Source: Candidatus Hecatellales archaeon
GTDB lineage: Archaea > Thermoproteota > Bathyarchaeia > Hecatellales > Hecatellaceae
Reading direction: 5' to 3'
Length of the DNA stretch: 8,621 bases
NCBI GenBank assembly: GCA_003662305.1
Contig: QMXU01000040.1
Coordinates: 1-8,621 of the forward strand
Every line of letters starts with the position of its first letter. Positions within the stretch are counted from its first letter, which is position 1. The position numbers and the translations under genes were made by a program. This document shows, piece by piece, positions 1 through 5,623 of the stretch. The notes beneath the pieces were generated by a model. The model was not told the DNA's origin. It made no database searches and saw only the letters and a program-made list of their open reading frames with translations.

Positions 1-2
1 AC

Positions 3-365
3 TTACCCTGCAGTCTTCAAGCCCTCCGAAGGTTCCTTATCTTATGCTGCTGCCAGTCCTTCCTGCCGGAGGAATACCTTAGAGACAACTCCGTCTTCCC
101 GGAAAGACTTGGAGAAGAAGGGAAAGGCGTTATCTACGTTGAAGCCGTTGACAAGGTAAGCCTCAAACAGGTGAGAGACATAATGTTCGTTAAAGCCTCC
201 GAAGTTATAGGTGCAACCTACACCTCCAAAAGCGGCTCCACAAGGCTTCGATGGGACAGAACCAGCGAGCATACGGGAAGACTTAAAGGCGAAGCAAGCG
301 TTAACGCCGTCCTAAAACTTGTTGAAGCCGGAATAATAAGCGAGGAAATCTTCAAGGAGCTTTAA
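3..365 (+). CDS. C-terminal part of an unrecognised protein (5' end outside window)
   Basis: An open frame runs from the window edge to a TAA at 363-365 and gives about 120 residues. The part after roughly position 66 reads like a normal soluble protein: charged and mixed, with the stretch PEEYLRDNSVFPERLG, then a VIYVEAVDKV segment, a basic patch (TRLRWDRTSEHTGRLKGE) and a helical C-terminus ending EEIFKEL. I do not recognise the family and assign no function. The first 20 or so codons look unlike the rest (three Cys in a row, odd hydrophobic composition), and other frames are open there, so the gene may be frameshifted near positions 40-70 or the window edge may carry an assembly error. No membrane segment or metal-binding motif is visible in the reliable part. 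Its end is 86 bases before pheS, so it is probably a separate transcription unit from pheS. Confidence 0.55.
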   Translation, partial: LPCSLQALRRFLILCCCQSFLPEEYLRDNSVFPERLGEEGKGVIYVEAVDKVSLKQVRDIMFVKASEVIGATYTSKSGSTRLRWDRTSEHTGRLKGEASVNAVLKLVEAGIISEEIFKEL

Positions 366-381
366 CCCTCGGAGGAGATTA

Positions 382-400
382 AACAAACATTAATTTACAG
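382..400 (+). promoter_or_regulatory. TATA-like archaeal promoter element upstream of pheS
   Basis: The 86-base gap between the upstream gene and pheS is A/T-rich in its middle. It contains an A-rich stretch (possible BRE) followed by TTAATTTA at 390-397. A start of transcription about 26 bases downstream would fall near 420, leaving a leader of about 30 bases that carries the AGGTG ribosome-binding site at 441-445. This fits archaeal promoter spacing, but such short A/T-rich motifs are common by chance, so the call is tentative. Confidence 0.35.
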
Positions 401-451
401 GTTTAGAAGCCATATTAGAAGGCTGACCAGCCGGTCTTAAAGGTGTAAACC

Positions 452-1972
452 TTGACCTGGAAGATAGAGGAGGCTTCCCAACGCATCCTAAAATTCCTCG
501 CAGACAGGAAAGGAAAAGCCAGCCTAAGCGAAATCTGTGAAAAACTCAAATTAGACCCGTCCCCCGCCATGAGAACCCTTCTAACCCTCCAAGAGCAAGG
601 CCTCCTGAAAACCTTTGAGAAGCATGAAAGATTTTTCAAGCTTACCCCGGAAGGCGAAGCCTACGCCTCCAGGGGGCTTCCAGAACGCAGACTCGTGGAA
701 GCCGCTGTCAGGCTTGGAGGCACAGCAAGCCTGGAGGAGTCCTTAAAGGAGGCGTCCCTCCCCCGTGAAGCCGGCAACATCGCCCTAGGCTGGATTGTAA
801 GGAAGGGCTGGGGGAAAATCAGGAGGGAGAAAGGTAAAACCCTCGTGGAAGCCTTCCATACGCCTGCCGAGGGCAAAGATGAAACCCTGCTCAGGCTTAT
901 GGCTGAAAAAGGCGGAGCAGACTCCCAATGGCTTGAAGCCCAAGGGCTCCTCGGCACAGCCCTAGAGCTTAAACGTAGAAACCTCGTCGAGGAAAAGGTG
1001 AAGCGGCTTCGGGATGTGGAGCTGACGGAGGCAGGGTGGAGGCAGGCTGGAGAAGTCAGGGTTGAAGCGCCCAGGAAGCCTGTGGTAACCGTGCTCACAG
1101 GCGAGCTTATACGCAGCGGAAAGTGGAGGGAGGTAGAGTTCCGGCGTTACGACGTTTCAGCCATACCTCCCACCCTGCACCCTGGGAAAAAGCATTTTTA
1201 TTTGGAGTTTCTCGAGGAGGTTCGAGATATTCTGGTGGCCATGGGCTTCGAGGAGGTCTGGGGGCCATACGTGGAAACCGAGTTCTGGAATTTCGACGTT
1301 CTCTTTCAGCCTCAAGACCATCCTGCCCGGGAAATCCATGACAGCTACCAGCTGAAGTATCCGAGGTTTGGAAGGCTTCCAAGCCGAAGCCTCGCCTTGA
1401 AGGTGGGGAAAACCCATAAGGACGGCTGGAAAACAGGGTCTAAAGGCTGGAAATACAAGTGGAACCCGGAGGTCGCCCGCAGGCTTGTAATGAGAAGCCA
1501 GACCACAGCCGTCTCAGTCCGCCAGCTTTCAGCCCGCCAAAACCCTCCGGTGAAGGTTTTCTGCCTTTCAAGGGTTTTCCGTCCTGACGTGTTGGATGCG
1601 AAGCACTCCATGGAGTTCCACCAGTGCGACGGCATCATGGGGGATTGGGGTCTAAACCTAAGGCATCTGCTCGGCTTCTTCAAAGAGTTCTGCAGGGCTT
1701 TAGGCTTCAAAGAGGTGAAGTTCAGACCTGGATACTTCCCCTTCACGGAGCCCAGCGTGGAGGTCTTCGTTAAGCATCCGACCCTCGGCTGGGTTGAAGT
1801 AGCTGGCTCAGGGGTTTTCCGCCCGGAGGTCACGCTTCCCCTCGGAGCCAGGTTCCCTGTGCTGGCTTGGGGTGCGGGAATCGGAAGGCTTGCCATGGTA
1901 AAGCTTGGAATAGGCGACATCCGCGAGCTTCACACGAGAAACCTTGAACTTTTAAGGGAGGCTGAAGTCTGA
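452..1972 (+). CDS. pheS: Phenylalanine--tRNA ligase alpha subunit (PheS)
   Basis: Catalytic subunit of the cytoplasmic alpha2beta2 enzyme that attaches phenylalanine to tRNA-Phe; class II synthetase. Of 506 residues, about 1-200 form the archaeal/eukaryotic-type N-terminal region with repeated winged-helix-like segments (e.g. residues 8-70). The catalytic core starts near HPGKKHF at 243. Visible signatures are FWNFD (268-272), QPQDHPARE (276-284), motif 2 around FRPDVLDAKHSMEFHQ (376-391), the Phe-pocket segment FTEPSVEV (431-438), GSGVFRPEVT (452-461), and motif 3 GAGIGRLAM (474-482). The start is a TTG with AGGTG six bases upstream (441-445); this gives a normal N-terminus. The TGA stop overlaps the pheT ATG (TGATG at 1970-1974), so the two subunits are translationally coupled. 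One oddity: the segment usually recalled as RTHTT in archaeal PheS reads RSQTT at 348-352. Confidence 0.97.
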   Translation: MTWKIEEASQRILKFLADRKGKASLSEICEKLKLDPSPAMRTLLTLQEQGLLKTFEKHERFFKLTPEGEAYASRGLPERRLVEAAVRLGGTASLEESLKEASLPREAGNIALGWIVRKGWGKIRREKGKTLVEAFHTPAEGKDETLLRLMAEKGGADSQWLEAQGLLGTALELKRRNLVEEKVKRLRDVELTEAGWRQAGEVRVEAPRKPVVTVLTGELIRSGKWREVEFRRYDVSAIPPTLHPGKKHFYLEFLEEVRDILVAMGFEEVWGPYVETEFWNFDVLFQPQDHPAREIHDSYQLKYPRFGRLPSRSLALKVGKTHKDGWKTGSKGWKYKWNPEVARRLVMRSQTTAVSVRQLSARQNPPVKVFCLSRVFRPDVLDAKHSMEFHQCDGIMGDWGLNLRHLLGFFKEFCRALGFKEVKFRPGYFPFTEPSVEVFVKHPTLGWVEVAGSGVFRPEVTLPLGARFPVLAWGAGIGRLAMVKLGIGDIRELHTRNLELLREAEV

Positions 1973-3657
1973 TGCCAACCCTAACACTGGAATACGAAGA
2001 CCTCTGCAGCCTCCTAGGCGTGAAAATCCCGCTGAAAAAGCTGGAAAACCTTTTAGGGCTGATAAAATGCCAGGTTGAAAAAACTGAAAACGGGAACATA
2101 ACGGTTGAGGTTACAGCTGACAGGCCTGACCTCCTGTCCGTGGAGGGGGTTGCAAGAACCCTCCGAGGCTTCCTCGGCAGGCAGAAGGGCGGTCCAACCT
2201 ATAAAATAGGGGAAAGCAAGGTTAAAGTTAAAGTTTCAAGGAAGGTTAAAGCCGTCCGCCCCCATATCGCCTGCGCCGTGGTTTCAGGAGTAAAGTTTAC
2301 CAGTGCCTCCATCGCCCAGCTTATGCAGCTTCAAGAGAAGCTTCATGAAACCCTCTGCAGGCGGAGGAGGAAGGCTTCCATAGGAGTCTACGACATAGAC
2401 AAGGTTAAACCTCCAATAGCCTACACCGCCCTGAAACCTGAAGAAATCGCCTTCACCCCCCTCGAGGAGGCCAGGCAGATGTCAGCCAGCGAAATCCTCA
2501 GCGAAAACCCTAAAGGCGTAGAATACAGGCACCTGCTGGAGGGGCTTCCCAGATACCCGCTGCTCGTCGACTCCAGGGGGCAAGTGCTGTCCATGCCTCC
2601 CATAGTCAACAGCGAGGAAACCAAGGTCACCCTTGAAACCAGAAACCTCTTCATAGACGTAACAGGCTTCAACCCTGAGGTCTTAGAGGAAGCCGTAAGC
2701 ATAATAGCCTCCAGCCTGGCTGAGCGTAAAGCTAGAATAGAAGCGGTCCCCGTCGAATACGAAGGCGGAAAACGCCTGTGGACCTGCACCATGAAGCCCA
2801 GAAAGATGACGGTGGAAGCCTCAGCCATAAACAGCCTTCTAGGCTTCAATCTTCCCGTCAGGAGGCTGGCTGAAATCCTCGAGAGAATGGGCTTCCAAAC
2901 CAAGGTTAAGGGTGGAAAGCTGGAGGCCTCCATTCCAGCCTACCGCTGCGACATCCTCCACCCCGTAGACCTAGCCGAAGACGTTGCCATAGGCTTCAAC
3001 TACGACCTGATTAAGCCTGAACCTTTAAAGGTTCCAACCACTGGGAAGCTGCTTTCCTCCACGAAGGTCAGACGTAAAATCCGGGATTTAATGGCGGGCT
3101 TCGGCTTCCAGGAGGTTGCCAGCTACATTCTTTCAAGCCGGGAAGCTCAAACCGTAAGGATGAGGCTTGAAGGCGGAGTAAGGCTTGTGGAGCTGGCGAA
3201 CCCCACCAGCTCGGAATACACGGTTATCCGCTGCTGGGTTATCCCAAGCCTCCTCGAGTTCCTCTCAAGAAACATCCACGTAGAATACCCGCAGAGAGTT
3301 TTCGAGCTTGGCGACGTGGTTCTCCCAGACCTGAAGGCTGAAACGGCAACCAAGGTTGAATGCAGGCTTGCAGCAGCCATCACAGACTTCAAAGTCAGCT
3401 ACGAAGACGTTCAGGCAGCAGCCTACAGCCTCCTACGCCAGCTGGGCTTCAAAGACTGGAAGGTCAAGCCGGCAGAGCATCCAAGCTTCATCCCCGGCAG
3501 AGCAGCACTGCTGGAAGCAAACGGCGTGGAAACGGTTCTCCTAGGCGAAATCCACCCGCAAATCCTGGAAAGCCTCCAGCTGCCTAACCCCGTGGCAGCC
3601 ATGGAAGTCAACCTTACAAGTCTTCTCCCAGAAGCCTTCCAATGCGAGAAAGTTTAA
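1972..3657 (+). CDS. pheT: Phenylalanine--tRNA ligase beta subunit (PheT)
   Basis: Non-catalytic partner of PheS, with tRNA-binding and editing roles. The 561-residue length matches the compact archaeal/eukaryotic form and lacks the N-terminal EMAP-like and C-terminal anticodon-binding extensions of bacterial PheT. The N-terminal domain includes the TADRPDLLSVEGVARTLRG segment (48-66). A B3/B4 editing-type domain spans roughly 90-260, with PPIVNSEETKVT at 209-220. The B5 domain lies near 275-345 and contains the typical DILHPVDLAEDVAIG (327-341). A catalytic-like core follows, with NPTSSEYTVIR (410-420), FELGDVV (444-450) and GEIHPQIL (525-532). The ATG overlaps the pheS stop by one base, and GGGAGG about nine bases upstream, inside pheS, serves as ribosome-binding site. 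The gene ends just before the G+C-rich intergenic RNA region. Confidence 0.97.
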   Translation: MPTLTLEYEDLCSLLGVKIPLKKLENLLGLIKCQVEKTENGNITVEVTADRPDLLSVEGVARTLRGFLGRQKGGPTYKIGESKVKVKVSRKVKAVRPHIACAVVSGVKFTSASIAQLMQLQEKLHETLCRRRRKASIGVYDIDKVKPPIAYTALKPEEIAFTPLEEARQMSASEILSENPKGVEYRHLLEGLPRYPLLVDSRGQVLSMPPIVNSEETKVTLETRNLFIDVTGFNPEVLEEAVSIIASSLAERKARIEAVPVEYEGGKRLWTCTMKPRKMTVEASAINSLLGFNLPVRRLAEILERMGFQTKVKGGKLEASIPAYRCDILHPVDLAEDVAIGFNYDLIKPEPLKVPTTGKLLSSTKVRRKIRDLMAGFGFQEVASYILSSREAQTVRMRLEGGVRLVELANPTSSEYTVIRCWVIPSLLEFLSRNIHVEYPQRVFELGDVVLPDLKAETATKVECRLAAAITDFKVSYEDVQAAAYSLLRQLGFKDWKVKPAEHPSFIPGRAALLEANGVETVLLGEIHPQILESLQLPNPVAAMEVNLTSLLPEAFQCEKV

Positions 3658-3660
3658 CCC

Positions 3661-3666
3661 TTAAAT
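3661..3666 (+). promoter_or_regulatory. Possible TATA-like element for the pheT-tyrS intergenic RNA
   Basis: CCCTTAAAT lies directly after the pheT stop, with TTAAAT at 3661-3666. A transcription start about 26 bases downstream would fall near 3690, exactly where the helix-rich, G+C-rich stretch begins. The match is short and the region could equally be read through from pheT, so this is weak support for an independent + strand transcript. Confidence 0.22.
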
Positions 3667-3690
3667 GCCGCCTTCCAGCTTTTCTCTTTT

Positions 3691-3935
3691 AGAAGCCGAA
3701 TCCGTTCTTCCAGGCGAAGCACAGCCACGGGACGGGGCCGAACTAGGAGGCGTACGGGGAGCGCTACCGATGATGGCAGGCCTAACCCAGCCGTGGTACA
3801 GCCTCCGGGAGAACGGCGGCAGAGGGGCTCCGGCCAAAACCAGGCCCGATAAGGAGAGAGCCCATCCGAGGTGAGCGTAAAGCTCAACGGTGAGGCTGGG
3901 TGTTGTTACTCGGGCTACAGCCGGGGTCCCGCCCA
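3691..3935 (+). ncRNA. Candidate structured RNA between pheT and tyrS, family unknown
   Basis: This stretch is about 64% G+C by hand count (160 of 250 bases in 3691-3940), between A/T-rich flanks, and no convincing protein is encoded on either strand. It folds by eye. A long stem pairs 3702-3711 with 3807-3816 (one G-U) and 3712-3715 with 3801-3804, leaving a two-base bulge at 3805-3806. It extends outward through 3695-3698/3817-3820 and inward through 3725-3730/3791-3796. A second hairpin pairs 3825-3830 with 3858-3863 and 3832-3835 with 3843-3846. A third pairs 3872-3876 with 3882-3886 around a GUAAA loop, closed outside by 3866-3868/3888-3890. A fourth pairs 3894-3898 with 3918-3922. Unpaired bases are A- and purine-rich on the + strand (AAAACCA, GUAAA, GAUAAGGAGA), which favours + orientation. 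I could not match SRP RNA, RNase P RNA, 5S rRNA or tRNA. It may be an independent RNA or a 5' leader of tyrS. Confidence 0.5.
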
Positions 3936-3972
3936 AAAACTTTTACATGCTTAAACATTCTTTCAGCTTTAG
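3936..3972 (+). promoter_or_regulatory. A/T-rich promoter-like region upstream of tyrS
   Basis: The base composition drops sharply after the G+C-rich RNA region. Two TATA-like sequences are visible, CTTTTACA at 3940-3947 and CTTAAACA at 3950-3957. Transcription starts about 26 bases downstream would fall near 3970 or 3980, giving either a nearly leaderless GTG start at 3973 or a short leader before the ATG at 3994. The T-run at 3941-3944, after an A-run, could instead contribute to ending the upstream RNA. Which role applies cannot be settled from sequence alone. Confidence 0.35.
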
Positions 3973-3993
3973 GTGCAGCCAGGCTTTAAGGGG

Positions 3994-5094
3994 ATGGTTG
4001 AAGCCTTGGAGGTTGAGGATAGGTTTAGGCTTGTGGAGCGTAACACTGAGGAGGTTATTACGCCTGAAGAACTTAGAAGCCTGCTGGAGGCTGAGGGCAG
4101 GCCTAAAGCCTACTGGGGCTTCGAGCCTTCAGGCATGATGCATCTGGGCACAGGCCTGGTCTGCGGCTTTAAAATTCTCGACCTAGTGGAGGCAGGCTTC
4201 GACTTCACCATTTTCCTTGCGGACTGGCATGCCTGGATTAACGGGAAGCTGGGAGGCTCCATGGAGAACATCCGGTTCTGCGGTGAATATCTTAGGGAGG
4301 GCTTCTCAGCTTTAGGCTTGACCCCGGGCAGGGTTAAATACCGCTGGGCTTCAGAGCTTGTCGACCAGGCTGAATACTGGGAGACCTTCCTCCGCATCTC
4401 CAAGAATGTAAGTCTTTCAAGGGTTACCCGGGCTCTGCCCATCATGGGAAGACAGCTTTCCTCCGGAAGCGAGGTAGAGTTCGCCTGGCTTATATACCCG
4501 GGAATGCAGGCTACCGACATCTTCATGCTGGGCGTTGACTGCGCCTGCGCTGGAATAGACCAGAGGAAAGCACACATGCTGGCCAGGGATGCCGCTGAAA
4601 AGCTCAGCCTTAAAAAACCTGTCTGCGTTCACACCCACCTGCTTCCAGGGCTTTCAGGCCCGACGGAGCGTGGCGTATACGATGAGGATGAGCGTTTAAG
4701 CCTTCAGATAAGCAGTAAAATGTCTAAGAGCCTGCCTAAAACCTGCATTTACATTCACGACTCCCCCGACGAGGTTAGAGAGAAGATTAAGGCTGCCTAC
4801 TGCCCGCCGAAGGTGGCTGAAGGAAACCCTGTAATGGAAATCGCCCGCTACGTAATCTTCGCCAGAGGAGACAGAACCCTGGAAATTCCGAGAGCTGAAA
4901 AGTATGGAGGCCCCCTAGAGGTTTCAAGCTACAGGGAGCTGGAAAGCCTTTACGCTTCAGGAAGCCTCCACCCGTTAGACCTTAAAAACGCCGTGGCTGA
5001 AGCCCTAATTGAAACCCTTGAACCCTTCTACCGCCACTTCAAGGGGAAAGAGGAAATAGTGGAAAAGATGAGGAAGCTTGAAGCTGGAGGCTGA
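3994..5094 (+). CDS. tyrS: Tyrosine--tRNA ligase, archaeal type (TyrS)
   Basis: Class I synthetase that activates tyrosine and charges tRNA-Tyr. From the ATG at 3994 it is 366 residues. The N-terminus (DRFRLVERNTEEVITPEEL) aligns by memory with the start of the Methanocaldococcus enzyme. The active site shows YWGFEPSG (40-47), the HIGH-class signature HLGTG (50-54), a tyrosine-recognition Asp in QATDIFMLG (Asp 175), GIDQRKAHMLARD (187-199) and the KMSKS loop (242-246). C-terminal hallmarks are AYCPPK, EGNPVMEIARY and HPLDLKNAVAE. About 20 residues more than in the short euryarchaeal enzyme precede KMSKS, as I recall for crenarchaeal forms. An in-frame GTG at 3973 would add seven residues. I prefer ATG because homologues begin near there, although AAGGGG abuts it, which is closer than usual for a ribosome-binding site. 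The stop lies nine bases before the next gene. Confidence 0.95.
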   Translation: MVEALEVEDRFRLVERNTEEVITPEELRSLLEAEGRPKAYWGFEPSGMMHLGTGLVCGFKILDLVEAGFDFTIFLADWHAWINGKLGGSMENIRFCGEYLREGFSALGLTPGRVKYRWASELVDQAEYWETFLRISKNVSLSRVTRALPIMGRQLSSGSEVEFAWLIYPGMQATDIFMLGVDCACAGIDQRKAHMLARDAAEKLSLKKPVCVHTHLLPGLSGPTERGVYDEDERLSLQISSKMSKSLPKTCIYIHDSPDEVREKIKAAYCPPKVAEGNPVMEIARYVIFARGDRTLEIPRAEKYGGPLEVSSYRELESLYASGSLHPLDLKNAVAEALIETLEPFYRHFKGKEEIVEKMRKLEAGG

Positions 5095-5103
5095 ACAGGA
5101 AGG

Positions 5104-5589
5104 TTGAAGCGCACCGTCCAGGCTGAAAGAGACGAGAAGGCATGGCTTACCGTGGAAGCCCTGTCAGAGAAGGCTGAGGAAGGAGTTCCAATACTGGTTG
5201 AAGGCAGAAGAGATGTGGAAGCCCTTCGAAGGCTTGGGGTTAAAGGCCGAATATTAGGGGTGAAGTCTGGAAGGCTATCCCTGAAAGACACGGCCAGAAG
5301 AATAGTTGAAAAGCTTCAGCCTGAAGAAGTTATCCTCCTAATGGATTTTGACAGGGGAGGAGTTAAGCTTGTTTCAGCCTTAGCCCGGCAGCTGGAGGTT
5401 GAAGGCTGCCATCCCAACCTTAGCTTCTGGGTTAAGCTTAAAGCCCTCATGGGCAGGCAGGTTAAAGACGTTGAAGGACTGGCTTCCTACCTTGAAAACG
5501 TTAAAAAGGAGGGCTTCCATCTATTAGTTGAACTTTCAGGTGAAATAGGCCTAACAGAAAGCCGTAAAAACCTGTTCGTTAATGTTTAA
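5104..5589 (+). CDS. Small TOPRIM-domain protein, UPF0292-like
   Basis: A 161-residue soluble protein that is essentially a single TOPRIM fold. The invariant Glu sits in ILVEGRRDVEAL (Glu 33) and the DxD pair in LLMDFDRGG (Asp 81, Asp 83), the metal-binding residues of TOPRIM nucleases, primases and topoisomerases. The small archaeal family UPF0292 and bacterial RNase M5 share this organisation, so an RNA- or DNA-processing role is plausible, but none is established from the sequence. The TTG start at 5104 is forced: an in-frame stop lies 12 bases upstream (the tyrS TGA), and the next start codon (GTG 5149) would cut into the first helix. AGGAAGG (5097-5103) abuts the TTG, and a GGAGG at 5086-5090, inside tyrS, is also available. 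It follows tyrS by nine bases and precedes dnaG by 34, so cotranscription is likely. Confidence 0.85.
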   Translation: MKRTVQAERDEKAWLTVEALSEKAEEGVPILVEGRRDVEALRRLGVKGRILGVKSGRLSLKDTARRIVEKLQPEEVILLMDFDRGGVKLVSALARQLEVEGCHPNLSFWVKLKALMGRQVKDVEGLASYLENVKKEGFHLLVELSGEIGLTESRKNLFVNV

Positions 5590-5609
5590 GGAAGCGAGGA
5601 AATAAATTT

Positions 5610-5616
5610 GGAGGTG
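5610..5616 (+). promoter_or_regulatory. Strong ribosome-binding site deciding the dnaG TTG start
   Basis: GGAGGTG is complementary to the 3' end of archaeal 16S rRNA and lies seven bases before the TTG at 5624. It fixes an N-terminus about eight residues longer than the usual archaeal DnaG start at the KYLIHA segment. Confidence 0.7.
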
Positions 5617-5623
5617 TTCACGC

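Noticed and set aside
1345..1920. 191-codon open frame on the - strand
   Set aside because: It lies fully inside pheS, which has complete class II synthetase motifs; the translation has no recognisable character.
2421..2933. 170-codon open frame on the - strand
   Set aside because: It is antisense to the middle of pheT, and its Ser-rich composition is that expected from reversed codons.
3771..3776. TGATGG resembling a C/D-box guide RNA box C
   Set aside because: The match to RTGATGA is incomplete, and no box D or C'/D' pair lies at suitable spacing.
3665..3874. 69-codon open frame on the + strand in the G+C-rich intergenic region, with overlapping - strand frames at 3654-3936
   Set aside because: The translations are Pro/Gly/Arg-rich with no domain character, and the bases are better explained by paired RNA helices; high G+C opens frames by chance.
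3661..3970. SRP RNA, RNase P RNA, 5S rRNA or tRNA in the pheT-tyrS gap
   Set aside because: Neither strand shows the SRP helix-8 loop signature, the RNase P conserved core GAGGAAAGUC, the 5S consensus or a tRNA T-arm. The dominant stem is local (about 125 bases), not a rod closing both ends as in SRP RNA.
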